This document shows positions 17,486 to 27,325 of a stretch of 64,000 nucleotides of DNA, piece by piece. Made by a program: the position numbers and the translations under genes. The notes under the pieces are model-generated. The model did no database searches. It saw nothing but the letters and a program-made list of their open reading frames with translations, and was not told where the DNA came from. Every line of letters starts with the position of its first letter. Within the stretch, counting starts at the first letter, position 1. Source of the DNA: Formosa sp. L2A11 (lineage in GTDB: Bacteria; Bacteroidota; Bacteroidia; Flavobacteriales; Flavobacteriaceae); NCBI RefSeq assembly GCF_009796865.1, contig NZ_CP047028.1, forward strand, positions 1,240,001 through 1,304,000, given 5' to 3'.

Positions 17486-18104
17486 TATTTACTTTTTTCT
17501 TTTTTTAGGTATCGGAATTCAGATTGCTAGTGCTCAAAAGTCACTTACAACAGAAGAAATAAACACTTTTAAATCAGCGGTAGAAAAACTAGATAGCAAT
17601 ACCCAAACCATTGTTAGTGATTTTATACAATATAAGCATCTTAGCTTTTTAAGTAATGATGTTGAAACAAAAGGAAAGCTTGCTTTTAAAGTTCCTGGAT
17701 TGGTAAAATGGGAATACACATCGCCTTATAAATACAGTGTTATTTTTAAAGATGACAAACTATTTATTGATGACGAAGGAGATAAGAGTAAAATTGACAT
17801 TGGCTCTAACAAAATGTTTAAAGGTCTAAACAGCCTTATTACAAATAGTGTAAAAGGAAATATGTTTGATGACAATGCCTTTGAAATTTCTTATTTTAAA
17901 GTTGATGAATTTTATTTAGTGAAATTTATTCCAAAGGATGAAACCATGCTTCAATTCATTGCTAAATTCGAATTGAAGTTCGATATAAAGACAAGCGATG
18001 TTGTAGAGGTAAAAATGATTGAACCCTCAGAAGATTACACAAAAATTATTTTTAAGAATAAAACAAGAAACACAACTTTAGATGAAGCGGTTTTTAATAA
18101 TTAA
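17478..18104 (+). CDS. LolA-like periplasmic lipid carrier
   Basis: A 208-residue protein with a signal peptide (YFFLFLGIGIQIASAQ) and the LolA half-barrel pattern: VSDFIQYKHL, KGKLAFKVPGLVKWEY and FIPKDETMLQF. LolA-like proteins in aryl polyene clusters (ApeL) probably ferry the lipid-linked pigment or a lipoprotein across the periplasm. It overlaps the deacetylase gene by 8 bases and the lipoprotein gene by 23. Confidence 0.82.
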   Translation: MRNIYFFLFLGIGIQIASAQKSLTTEEINTFKSAVEKLDSNTQTIVSDFIQYKHLSFLSNDVETKGKLAFKVPGLVKWEYTSPYKYSVIFKDDKLFIDDEGDKSKIDIGSNKMFKGLNSLITNSVKGNMFDDNAFEISYFKVDEFYLVKFIPKDETMLQFIAKFELKFDIKTSDVVEVKMIEPSEDYTKIIFKNKTRNTTLDEAVFNN

Positions 18105-18714
18105 TCTATTTATTCTTTGTCTTTTCTCCTCTTGTGCAATTTCTACAGTAAAAGGGCTTTCGGAATATGATGCTGAGGTTACAGAATTTTCAAATCCATA
18201 TTTTTCAAATGCAGATATAGATTATGTGTATAAAACTAAAATCAAAGCTTATAATAATGATTTTGGTGGTATTTTAATTATCAAAAAAATTAAAGAAAAC
18301 AATCATCGTATTGTGTTTACCACCAATTTTGGAAATAAAATATTTGATTTTAAATTGATTAATAATGAAATGAAAACACATTTTATTATGAAAGAATTAG
18401 ATCGAAAAATTATAATTAACACGCTTAAAAGAGATTTTCAAACGTTAACTCAAGAGCACAATAAAATTAATAAAGCTTTTACTGATGATGAAGGACATCT
18501 TATTTTTCAATCTAAAGCAGAAAAACGATTTAATCATTACATAGTTAATCAGCAAACAAAGCAACTTACACAAATTACAAATACAAATCATTCAAAAGAA
18601 AAAGTTATCTTATCCTTTTCTAATATTAAAAAGTCTATTGCTGAAAACATTAACATTCAACATCTAACAGCTCCTATAGAAATTAATTTAAGCTATTTAA
18701 ATTCACAAGAATAA
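18082..18714 (+). CDS. Outer-membrane-type lipoprotein of the pigment cluster
   Basis: A 210-residue protein with a lipoprotein signal (FILCLFSSCAIS; lipidated Cys in the LFSSC box). The mature part is beta-rich with no motif I recognise. The position directly after the LolA-like gene is that of ApeN-type lipoproteins in enterobacterial loci, so it may act as the acceptor at the outer membrane. Last gene before a 114-base gap. Confidence 0.7.
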   Translation: MKRFLIINLFILCLFSSCAISTVKGLSEYDAEVTEFSNPYFSNADIDYVYKTKIKAYNNDFGGILIIKKIKENNHRIVFTTNFGNKIFDFKLINNEMKTHFIMKELDRKIIINTLKRDFQTLTQEHNKINKAFTDDEGHLIFQSKAEKRFNHYIVNQQTKQLTQITNTNHSKEKVILSFSNIKKSIAENINIQHLTAPIEINLSYLNSQE

Positions 18715-18729
18715 ACACTATATTACTTC

Positions 18730-18757
18730 TTGTTTATAAGATAATTTATCACATTTG
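18730..18757 (+). promoter_or_regulatory. Possible internal operon promoter
   Basis: TTG (18730-18732), 17 bases, then CACATTTG (18750-18757) resembles the Bacteroidota TTG-N17-TAnnTTTG promoter with one mismatch in the TA. It lies in the only gap over 100 bases within the polyketide run, 72 bases before the second dehydratase gene. Confidence 0.35.
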
Positions 18758-18828
18758 CACTCCATTAATTTAATGGTTGAATGCAAAAAAAATATTTATT
18801 ACTGAATATATAGTCTAACAATAAGCCC

Positions 18829-19206
18829 ATGCTAATTAAGGATTTTTACACTAAATTAACAACTTCTATTGTTGATACAAACGCAATTCATGTTACTATT
18901 AACCTGAATAAAGATCACGATGTGTTTAACGGTCATTTTCCTGGAAATCCGGTAACACCTGGCGTTTGTATGGTTCAGATTATTAAAGAAATCACTCAAG
19001 ATTATGTCAATACCCCTTTATTCTTACAGAATATTTCTAACATAAAATTCACAGCATTAATTAACCCAAATGTAAATGCAGAACTCATTTTAGAGCTTTC
19101 TATTATAGAAGAAAACGATACGGTTAAGATTAAAAATATCACTAAATTTACAGATGGTGCTGTTGCTTTAAAATGTAATGGTACATTTATAAAAACAAAG
19201 AATTAG
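18829..19206 (+). CDS. Hot-dog 3-hydroxyacyl-ACP dehydratase subunit, His half-site (ApeP-like)
   Basis: A 125-residue FabZ/FabA-like hot-dog protein. NGHFPGNPVTPGV (34-46) keeps the catalytic His36, but the catalytic Glu position is Gln50 (CMVQIIKE). The dehydratase at 10500 has the opposite loss, so a heterodimer with one composite active site is expected, as in ApeI:ApeP. First gene after the internal gap; the glycosyltransferase follows 30 bases later. Confidence 0.82.
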   Translation: MLIKDFYTKLTTSIVDTNAIHVTINLNKDHDVFNGHFPGNPVTPGVCMVQIIKEITQDYVNTPLFLQNISNIKFTALINPNVNAELILELSIIEENDTVKIKNITKFTDGAVALKCNGTFIKTKN

Positions 19207-19236
19207 TTTAATCTTACGCCTAATTCTAACAACAAA

Positions 19237-20433
19237 ATGAAGGATATTACCACACATCATAAACTAAACAGCTTAAAATGTTGTGTAATTGTACCAACCT
19301 TTAACAATTCTAAAACTTTACAACGCGTTATTGAAGGTGTTTTAAATTACACAGAAAATATTATAGTTGTAAATGATGGTTCTACGGATAATACATCAAA
19401 AATTTTAGAAAGTTTTTCTGAATTAAAACAGATTCATTTTGAAGAAAATAAAGGAAAAGGAAAAGCTCTACGTACCGCTTTTAAACATGCCGAGAATTTA
19501 GGATATCACTATGCAATAACGATAGATTCTGATGGGCAACATTTCCCTGAAGATATTCCAGCATTTAGTGAAGCGTTAGAAAGTTCGGAGGATAAAAATT
19601 TACTGCTTATTGGCGCAAGGAATATGAACCAAGAAAGTGTCCCTAAAAAAAGTAGTTTTGGTAACAAGTTTTCTAATTTTTGGTATTGGGCAGAAACGGG
19701 GATTAAACTGCAAGACACACAATCTGGGTTTAGACTTTACCCTATTCAACATTTGAAAGATTTAAAATTTTACACTTCAAAATTCGAATTTGAAATAGAA
19801 GTGATTGTAAAAGCTGCCTGGTCTGGTACTAGCGTTAAAAACATTCCAATTCAAGTTTTATATGATGAAGACGAACGTGTTTCTCACTTTAGACCTTTTA
19901 AAGATTTTACACGAATAAGTATCCTAAATACATGGCTCGTTATACTTACATTACTTTATATAAAACCTCGTGATTTTTTCAGAAAATTAAAAAAAAAAGG
20001 ATTTAAGCGTTTTATAACCGAAGATGTTATTGGCAGTAAGGATTCTCCTCAAAAAAAAGCACTATCCATAGCTTTAGGTATTTTTATTGGTATTGCTCCA
20101 CTATGGGGAATTCAAACCGTGACCGTTATTTTTTTAGCTCTGATATTTAAACTGAATAAAACTATTGCTTTTGCTTTTTCAAACATTAGTCTTCCGCCTT
20201 TTATTCCCTTTATTATCTTTACAAGCTTTCAGTTAGGAAACTTTATTCTAGGCGAAAATGTAACGTTTCATATTACTGAAATTGTAGCTGATTTTGAAGT
20301 TTTAAAACATCTTAAATCTTATATCATCGGAAGTTTAGCTTTAGCATCTCTATCAGCAATATTTATTGGAATTTTAAGCTATTTACTTTTTTTGATTTTT
20401 GAAAAGAAAAATGTAATCCCAACTAATGGATAA
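19237..20433 (+). CDS. Family 2 glycosyltransferase fused to a DUF2062 membrane domain
   Basis: A 398-residue protein. Residues about 15-235 are a GT-A domain (VIVPTFNNSKTL, VNDGSTDNTS, the DSDGQ metal motif, DTQSGFRLY). Residues about 275-390 hold the DUF2062 membrane region (GIFIGIAPLWGIQ and several helices). Similar GT2-DUF2062 fusions occur in aryl polyene loci (ApeJ region) and would add a sugar to the lipid core at the inner membrane. The stop overlaps the exporter gene start by 8 bases. Confidence 0.85.
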   Translation: MKDITTHHKLNSLKCCVIVPTFNNSKTLQRVIEGVLNYTENIIVVNDGSTDNTSKILESFSELKQIHFEENKGKGKALRTAFKHAENLGYHYAITIDSDGQHFPEDIPAFSEALESSEDKNLLLIGARNMNQESVPKKSSFGNKFSNFWYWAETGIKLQDTQSGFRLYPIQHLKDLKFYTSKFEFEIEVIVKAAWSGTSVKNIPIQVLYDEDERVSHFRPFKDFTRISILNTWLVILTLLYIKPRDFFRKLKKKGFKRFITEDVIGSKDSPQKKALSIALGIFIGIAPLWGIQTVTVIFLALIFKLNKTIAFAFSNISLPPFIPFIIFTSFQLGNFILGENVTFHITEIVADFEVLKHLKSYIIGSLALASLSAIFIGILSYLLFLIFEKKNVIPTNG

Positions 20434-23400
20434 TATATTTTACAGTACATACAACTATTTTAATTCTAAAAAATGGCTTGGTTTAGGCCTTTTAGGAATT
20501 TTGCTATTGACTTTAGTTTTTGTGGCTTCTAAAATTGAATTTGAAGAAGACATCACTAAACTAATACCTAGTAATGCAGAAAATTCAGAACTACAGAAGG
20601 TTTTAAAAAACGTCAACTTTACAGATAAAATTATTGTAAACATCACTAAAAGTAAAGATGGTTCTGTTGAAGATTTAACCCAGTACGCATCGCAATTTAT
20701 TGACAGTATCAATGCGTCTTCAAGTCCATATATAAAAAAGATTCAAGGACAGATTGATGATAAAGAAATTCAGAAAACAGCCAGTTTTATATATGATAAT
20801 TTACCGCTTTTTCTAAATGAAGCAGATTATAGAACTATTGCGAACAAAATTGAGAAAGATAGTATTGATGCTATTACTCTAAAAAACTATAAAACACTAA
20901 TTTCCCCTTCGGGCATTGTTGCTAAAGATTTTATCTTAAAAGATCCTTTAGGATTATCATTCATTGCTTTAAAAAAGTTACAAGAGTTGAGTTTCGGTGA
21001 AGATTTTACGCTACAAAACGGTTTCTTAGTTAGTAAAGATAAACAGCATATACTCTTATTTATCACACCTGCTTTAGGTTCTAACGAAACCGCTGAAAAC
21101 ACACAATTTGTAAAAAATCTCTACGATACTAATGCGAAATTAAATCTCACTTTTAAAGATAAGGTTAATGCTGAATATTTTGGAGGAACTTTAATTGCTG
21201 TCGCAAATGCCAATCAAATAAAAAGCGACATTCAACTTACGGTTGGGATAGCTTTAACGGTTCTATTACTCATATTTATACTTTTCTATAAAAAATTAAC
21301 AGTCCCAATTATCTTATTTGTGCCTACTATATTTGGTGGACTTTTAGCCATTGCGTTACTCTTCTTAATCCGCGAAAAAATATCTGCCATTTCCTTGGGG
21401 ATTGGCTCAGTACTTCTCGGTGTTACACTCGATTACTCTTTACATATCCTTACCCATATTAGAAGTAATAACAATGTAAAAAACCTCTATCAAGAGATTA
21501 CAAAGCCTATTTTAATGAGTAGTCTAACTACGGCTTTAGCGTTTTTGTGTTTGTTATTTATCAACTCACAAGCTTTACAAGATTTAGGGATTTTTGCAGC
21601 CATGAGCGTTATGGGTTCGTCTTGTTTTGCTTTACTTTTTATTCCTCAAATTTATAAAGAGCAAACTAAAACGATTAAAAAAAGCACCGCTTTAGACAAA
21701 ATAGCCTCTTACAATATTCATAAAAACAAATGGGTAATCATAGGCGTATTCTTGTTATGTTTTGGTAGTTTATTCACATACAACACCGTTATTTTCAATA
21801 ATGATTTAAGTAAAATGAATTACATGCCAAAAGATATCGAGGCGGCAGAATTAAACTTAGATAAACTTATTAATAGCACCTCAAAATCTGTATACATTGC
21901 TGCTTATGGTGATTCTGAAGAAAAGACACTTCAAATTAATGACGCCATTTTAACGAAGCTTCAAAATTTAAAAACCGAAGGCAAACTTATTAACTTTAGT
22001 TCTATCAGTACATTTGTACATTCTAAAAAACAACAAAAACAACAAATTGAACGTTGGCAATCTTTTTGGAATAGAAATACTATTGAAAACACAAAACAAC
22101 AGATTATAGAAAGCGGAACTGCTTTAGGTTTTAAACCCGAAACTTTCAACTCTTTTTACACGCTTTTAAACACCAAATTCAAACCTCTAGAAAGTAAAGA
22201 TTACAAAGCAATAAACATCTTTTCTGTGGATGATTATATTGCTACTAAAGACAATTACACCACCATTACAACTTTAGTAAAAGTAGAACAAGCAGATGCT
22301 GTAATGGATGCTTTTAAAGCGGATTCTCAAACGTTAGTGATTGATAGAAAACAAATGAATGAGACCTTATTAGGGAATCTAAAAAACGATTTTAATAGTT
22401 TAATTGGGTATTCACTAATTGCAGTCATTCTTATTCTTTTACTTTTTTACAGAAGCCTTTCTTTAACTTTAGTAACAGGAATTCCTATTTGTTTAACTTG
22501 GTTATTAACCATTGGAATAATGGGATTATTTCATTTAGAATTCAATATTTTCAACATTATTATTTCAACGTTTATTTTCGGGTTAGGGATCGACTATGGC
22601 ATTTTTATGACCAACGGTTTATTACACGAATATAGAACCGGTGAGAAATCTTTAACCACACATAAAACGTCTATCTTACTTTCGGTAATCACTACCATTT
22701 TAGGTGTTGGTGTTTTAATTTTTGCCAAACATCCGGCATTATATTCTATATCGTTGGTATGTTTAATTGGTATTACATCTGCCGTTATGGTTGCATTTGC
22801 TATTCAACCTTTATTGTTCAAATTATTTATTGGTAGTAAGACCAAACGACCAATATCGTTACGATTATTAATTCATTCTATCGTCTCATTTACCTATTTT
22901 GGCTTAGGCGGTATTTTATTATCTCTGTTTAGTGTTACCATTTTAAAAATCATTCCACTTCCTAAGAAAACAAAGATGAAATGGTTTCATGTATGCATTT
23001 CAAAATTCATGAAATCCGTATTGTACACACATCTTTTTCTAGTAAAAAAAGTGATTAATGAACCGAAAGAGGATTTTAAAAAACAAGCCATAATTATAGC
23101 AAACCACACGTCGTTCTTAGATATTTTAGCTATTGGAATGTTACACCCAAAAATTATTTTCTTAGTAAATGATTGGGTTTACAATTCGCCTGTATTTGGA
23201 AAAGCCGTACAATTAGCTGGCTTCTATCCGGTATCTAGTGGTATTGAAAATGGATTAGACCATTTAAAGAAAAAAGTAGAACAAGGTTACACTTTAATGG
23301 CTTTCCCTGAAGGCACACGCTCTAAAACCCATAAAATAAAGCGTTTTCATAAAGGCGCATTTTATTTAGCAGAACAATTTAATTTAGATATTGTACCTGT

Positions 23401-24100
23401 ACTTATTCACGGTAATTCTGAAGTGATTCCTAAAGGCGAATCTATGATTAGAGATGGTCATATTACTCTAAAAATAATGGATAGAATTACACCAAACGAT
23501 TCTAGATTCAGCAATAATTATTCGCAGCGGGCTAAACAAATTGGCGCTTATTTTAGAACTGAATTTAGCACCTTCAGAAAAGAAAGAGAAGGTGCAACTT
23601 ATTTTTATAAAACACTTTTAGATGATTATAGATATAAAGGAGATTTACTTTACAAATGCGTTAAAAACGATATTAAAATTAACAAAGATATTTATTTAAA
23701 GGTGCTACATACGGTTGGTGTAAAAGATACTATTTTACATTTGTCAGACGATGCAGGTCAGCTCGATTTCTTATTAGCTTTAGATGGTGTAGATCGAAAA
23801 ATCGTTTCTTATATTAAGAATATTGAAAATAGAATTATTTTCAAAAACAGCTTTATCACCAATTCTCGAAATATTACTTGTCCAGATTCTATAGAAGAAA
23901 CATTCGCTTTTAAACCAAATACTTTAATCATAAATAATATTGATATTACAGAAACACAACTAAAATCGATGCTACATCCTAACTTAAATTATATTATATT
24001 TTTGAAAGAAAACAGTTCTAAATTCACTTTAAATAAAATTGATTTGGGATTCGTTAGCACATACGAAACAGAAAATTTGACTATCTTATCAAAACAGTAA
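20426..24100 (+). CDS. Three-part fusion: MMPL/RND exporter, PlsC acyltransferase, methyltransferase-like domain
   Basis: A 1224-residue protein. Residues 1 to about 850 form an MMPL exporter with two blocks of helices (near 270-420 and 660-830) separated by periplasmic domains. Residues about 870-1040 are a PlsC acyltransferase with NHTSFLD (H894, D899) and FPEGTRS (960-966). The tail from about 1060 resembles a class I methyltransferase, but the SAM loop reads ILHLSDDAGQ and lacks the usual glycines, so it may be inactive. The exporter part is expected to move the pigment lipid out of the inner membrane (ApeM-like), with the acyltransferase on the cytoplasmic side. Confidence 0.88.
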   Translation: MDNIFYSTYNYFNSKKWLGLGLLGILLLTLVFVASKIEFEEDITKLIPSNAENSELQKVLKNVNFTDKIIVNITKSKDGSVEDLTQYASQFIDSINASSSPYIKKIQGQIDDKEIQKTASFIYDNLPLFLNEADYRTIANKIEKDSIDAITLKNYKTLISPSGIVAKDFILKDPLGLSFIALKKLQELSFGEDFTLQNGFLVSKDKQHILLFITPALGSNETAENTQFVKNLYDTNAKLNLTFKDKVNAEYFGGTLIAVANANQIKSDIQLTVGIALTVLLLIFILFYKKLTVPIILFVPTIFGGLLAIALLFLIREKISAISLGIGSVLLGVTLDYSLHILTHIRSNNNVKNLYQEITKPILMSSLTTALAFLCLLFINSQALQDLGIFAAMSVMGSSCFALLFIPQIYKEQTKTIKKSTALDKIASYNIHKNKWVIIGVFLLCFGSLFTYNTVIFNNDLSKMNYMPKDIEAAELNLDKLINSTSKSVYIAAYGDSEEKTLQINDAILTKLQNLKTEGKLINFSSISTFVHSKKQQKQQIERWQSFWNRNTIENTKQQIIESGTALGFKPETFNSFYTLLNTKFKPLESKDYKAINIFSVDDYIATKDNYTTITTLVKVEQADAVMDAFKADSQTLVIDRKQMNETLLGNLKNDFNSLIGYSLIAVILILLLFYRSLSLTLVTGIPICLTWLLTIGIMGLFHLEFNIFNIIISTFIFGLGIDYGIFMTNGLLHEYRTGEKSLTTHKTSILLSVITTILGVGVLIFAKHPALYSISLVCLIGITSAVMVAFAIQPLLFKLFIGSKTKRPISLRLLIHSIVSFTYFGLGGILLSLFSVTILKIIPLPKKTKMKWFHVCISKFMKSVLYTHLFLVKKVINEPKEDFKKQAIIIANHTSFLDILAIGMLHPKIIFLVNDWVYNSPVFGKAVQLAGFYPVSSGIENGLDHLKKKVEQGYTLMAFPEGTRSKTHKIKRFHKGAFYLAEQFNLDIVPVLIHGNSEVIPKGESMIRDGHITLKIMDRITPNDSRFSNNYSQRAKQIGAYFRTEFSTFRKEREGATYFYKTLLDDYRYKGDLLYKCVKNDIKINKDIYLKVLHTVGVKDTILHLSDDAGQLDFLLALDGVDRKIVSYIKNIENRIIFKNSFITNSRNITCPDSIEETFAFKPNTLIINNIDITETQLKSMLHPNLNYIIFLKENSSKFTLNKIDLGFVSTYETENLTILSKQ

Positions 24101-24106
24101 AAAAGC

Positions 24107-25651
24107 ATGAAATCTCATTACGATGTTGTTATAATAGGAAGCGGTTTAGGTGGTTTAGTTTCTGCCAATATATTAGCAAAAGAAGGCTATAGCGTTTGTG
24201 TTTTAGAAAAAAATAATCAGTATGGTGGTAACTTACAGACCTTTGTTCGCGATAAAACTATTTTTGATACAGGAGTCCATTACATAGGAGGCTTAAACAA
24301 AGGTCAAAATCTATATCAGTACTTTAAATACCTAGATATTATAGATGATTTAAATCTAAAAAAACTAGATGAAGATGGTTTTGATGTCATTACGTTTGAC
24401 AATGATGACAATGAATACAAACATGCACAAAGCTATGATAAATTCATTAAAAATTTACTAATTGAATTTCCTGATGAAGAAAAAGCCATTGTAACCTATT
24501 GTGATAAACTTCAGGATATTTGTAATCAATTTCCTTTATACGGATTGAAGCACGGCAAGCCTTACTATGAAAATACAGATATTTTCAGCTTAAAAGCAAA
24601 AGACTATATCGACTCTATAACAGATAATAAAAAATTACAAGCTGTCCTGGCTGGCACCAATTACCTATATGCTGGTGATGCCAATCGCACACCTTTTTAC
24701 GTGCATGCGCTTACCGTCAATTCATATATAGAAAGTGCTTACCGTTGTATAAATGGAGGTAGTCAAATTTCTAAATTATTAATTAGACGTTTAAAGGAAA
24801 ATGGTGGTGATGCTTTTAAGCATCATGAGGTGGTTAAATTTGGATTCGAAGACAAGAACATCAATTCTGTTTTTACCAAAAACGGTAAAGAAATTAAAGG
24901 AGATCTATTCATTTCTAATATTGAGCCAAAGCTGACTATAAAATTAGTTGGTGAAGATAAATTTAGAAAAATTTACACTAAACGCATCAATAATATCGAA
25001 AGTATCATCGCTGGTTTTAGCCTTTATATTGTTTTAAAACCAAATACTTTTAAATACCAAAACAAAAATATTTACCACATAAAAGATCCTAACAAGATTT
25101 GGGACGGACAAGATTACACTGCAGAAACTTGGCCTGAAGGTTATATGGCATCTATGGGGATCAATAAAAAAACAAATATTTATGGAGAAAGCATAACTGT
25201 AATGACCTATATGCGTTACGAAGAAGTAGAACCATGGGAAAACACATTTAATACTGTAGCAAATAAGAATGAACGCGGACAAACCTATGAAGAGTTTAAA
25301 GCTGAAAAAGCCGAAAAACTTATTCAAGAATTAGAAAAAAAATATCCAAATATTAGAAACTGTATTCAAGAAACATATACCTCAACACCATTATCGTATC
25401 GCGATTATATTGGCTCTAATAGAGGCTCTATTTATGGCTATGTAAAAGATGCTAATAATCCTTTAGCTTCCTTTGTTTCTCCACGTACAAAAATTAAAAA
25501 CTTATTGCTTACGGGACAAAGTTTAAACATGCATGGCATTTTAGGAGTTACCATAAGCGCCGTACTCACCTGTTCTGGAATTATTGGTATGGAACCTTTA
25601 TTAGAAAAAATATTAGATGCTAATAAAACCGAAAAAAGCATCGAAAATTAA
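24107..25651 (+). CDS. Phytoene desaturase-like FAD oxidoreductase
   Basis: A 514-residue protein with an N-terminal FAD-binding GSGLGGLVSANILAKEGY stretch and VLEKNNQYGGN, and the C-terminal LLTGQSLNMHGILGV of the CrtI/RetSat family. In this setting it could oxidise or desaturate the polyene or aryl head, or reduce it. No carotenoid genes are nearby. It lies 6 bases after the exporter and its stop abuts the next ATG. Confidence 0.82.
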   Translation: MKSHYDVVIIGSGLGGLVSANILAKEGYSVCVLEKNNQYGGNLQTFVRDKTIFDTGVHYIGGLNKGQNLYQYFKYLDIIDDLNLKKLDEDGFDVITFDNDDNEYKHAQSYDKFIKNLLIEFPDEEKAIVTYCDKLQDICNQFPLYGLKHGKPYYENTDIFSLKAKDYIDSITDNKKLQAVLAGTNYLYAGDANRTPFYVHALTVNSYIESAYRCINGGSQISKLLIRRLKENGGDAFKHHEVVKFGFEDKNINSVFTKNGKEIKGDLFISNIEPKLTIKLVGEDKFRKIYTKRINNIESIIAGFSLYIVLKPNTFKYQNKNIYHIKDPNKIWDGQDYTAETWPEGYMASMGINKKTNIYGESITVMTYMRYEEVEPWENTFNTVANKNERGQTYEEFKAEKAEKLIQELEKKYPNIRNCIQETYTSTPLSYRDYIGSNRGSIYGYVKDANNPLASFVSPRTKIKNLLLTGQSLNMHGILGVTISAVLTCSGIIGMEPLLEKILDANKTEKSIEN

Positions 25652-27325
25652 ATGATCATGAAGATTAAATCGAGTATATATTACGGGCTTTTACTTCTTC
25701 TTTTTGTAAGTCTAACCTCGTGCGGAATTTCAAAATCATTACATGATGTTCCCGATGTAAGTACTTATAATTCGGTAATTCCAGAACGTGTTAAAACTTC
25801 TGATTCCACCTTCACTCTAGGAAATAATCACCTAAGTAAAAACCAACAAGGTTTATGGGAGCTTTATGTTGAAGGAAATCCATATCAGAGAGGTTTAATT
25901 ACAGGAAGTCTTACTCAAGAATTATTCCATAAGCAAGAAAGTATTTTTGTTTCTAAAATAGACAAATTTGTACCTTCTAAAACCAAACAAGCTATATTAA
26001 GACGCTTTTTGGCTTGGTATAATAGAAAACTATATCTTAATGTTCCATTAGAATATAAAACAGAAATTCTAGGTCTTTCTAAATATGCTTCCCCTGACTA
26101 TAATTACATTGCAGATCCTTATTTAAGAGTTCTTTATTTTCATGGCGCCCACGATATTGGCCACGCTTTGCAAGATTTAGCCTTAGTTGGTTGCACATCA
26201 TTTGCTGCCTGGGATGAAAAAACCACAGACGGAAGTCTAATTATAGGTCGGAATTTAGATTTTTATGCCGGCGATGATTTTGCTGAAGAAAAAATTGTAT
26301 CCTTTACAAATCCTACAGAAGGCAATAAATTTATGTCGGTAACTTGGGCCGGAATGTTAGGTGTTCTTTCAGGTATGAATGAACATGGCTTAACCGTAAC
26401 CATAAATGCAGGAAAATCTAAAATTCCGCTCATAGCAAAAACACCTATCTCTATTTTAAATCGTGAAATTTTACAATACGCTTCCAATATTAAGGAAGCC
26501 ATTGCTATTGCAAAAAAACGTCAAGTATTTGTTTCCGAATCTATTTTAGTGGGAAGTGCTGAAGATAGAAAAGCTGTAATAATTGAAGTGTCACCTCATA
26601 ATTTTGGTGTGTATGACGTTGAAAACTCAAATCAATTGATATGCTCTAACCATTTTCAAAGTGAAGCTTATGCAAATGATAAAAACAATTTAAAGCAGAT
26701 TAAAGAAAGTCATTCGCAATACCGTTACGAACGCATGGAAGAACTTTTGGACCAAAACCCAAAATTGACACCAGAAATAGCCGTAGATATTTTAAGAAAT
26801 AAAGAAGGCTTACATAACAAAGCTATTGGCTATGGCAATGAAAAAGCTTTAAATCAACTATTAGCACATCATTCAGTCGTTTTCAAACCCGAACAACGTT
26901 TAGTTTGGGTATCTTCAAACCCTTATCAATTAGGCGAATTTGTCGCATACGATTTAAATGAAATATTTAAAAGTCCTACAAAAAATTCTCTTGCAAATAC
27001 AATTTTAAATATTGAAGAAGATCCTTTTCAATACACAGAAGCTTATAAGAATTATCAAACCTATAGACATCTTAGACATGAAGTACTCACATCAATTGAT
27101 AATAATGACACTATAGATTTAGAAAAGCTTTTACAGTTAGAAAAATTAAATCTAGAATACTGGGAATCCTATTATATCGTTGGCACTTACTATTATAAAA
27201 AAGGATATTACACAGCAGCTTTAGAGGCTTTCAAAATCGCTAAAACAAAAGAAATTACTACTGTTCCTGACGAAGAACAAGTAGATAAATACATTAAAAA
27301 ATTAAAAAGAAAGTTAGAATTATGA
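25652..27325 (+). CDS. C45 family autoproteolytic acyltransferase/hydrolase lipoprotein
   Basis: A 557-residue protein with a lipoprotein signal (LLLLFVSLTSCGIS). The peptidase C45 (acyl-CoA:6-APA acyltransferase, Ntn hydrolase) motif is VGCTSFAAWDE, with candidate nucleophile C181, followed by IIGRNLDFY and GMNEHGLTVTIN. A TPR-like helical tail follows (about 470-557). Ntn enzymes of this family transfer or hydrolyse acyl groups, so an extracytoplasmic acyl step on the pigment is plausible. Starts ATG 25652 or ATG 25658 are possible. It overlaps the ligase gene by ATGA. Confidence 0.82.
   Translation: MIMKIKSSIYYGLLLLLFVSLTSCGISKSLHDVPDVSTYNSVIPERVKTSDSTFTLGNNHLSKNQQGLWELYVEGNPYQRGLITGSLTQELFHKQESIFVSKIDKFVPSKTKQAILRRFLAWYNRKLYLNVPLEYKTEILGLSKYASPDYNYIADPYLRVLYFHGAHDIGHALQDLALVGCTSFAAWDEKTTDGSLIIGRNLDFYAGDDFAEEKIVSFTNPTEGNKFMSVTWAGMLGVLSGMNEHGLTVTINAGKSKIPLIAKTPISILNREILQYASNIKEAIAIAKKRQVFVSESILVGSAEDRKAVIIEVSPHNFGVYDVENSNQLICSNHFQSEAYANDKNNLKQIKESHSQYRYERMEELLDQNPKLTPEIAVDILRNKEGLHNKAIGYGNEKALNQLLAHHSVVFKPEQRLVWVSSNPYQLGEFVAYDLNEIFKSPTKNSLANTILNIEEDPFQYTEAYKNYQTYRHLRHEVLTSIDNNDTIDLEKLLQLEKLNLEYWESYYIVGTYYYKKGYYTAALEAFKIAKTKEITTVPDEEQVDKYIKKLKRKLEL

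Noticed and set aside
18781-18813. Ten-codon leader peptide before the second dehydratase
   Set aside because: MQKKYLLLNI has no regulatory codon pattern and no paired hairpins follow; chance frame is sufficient.
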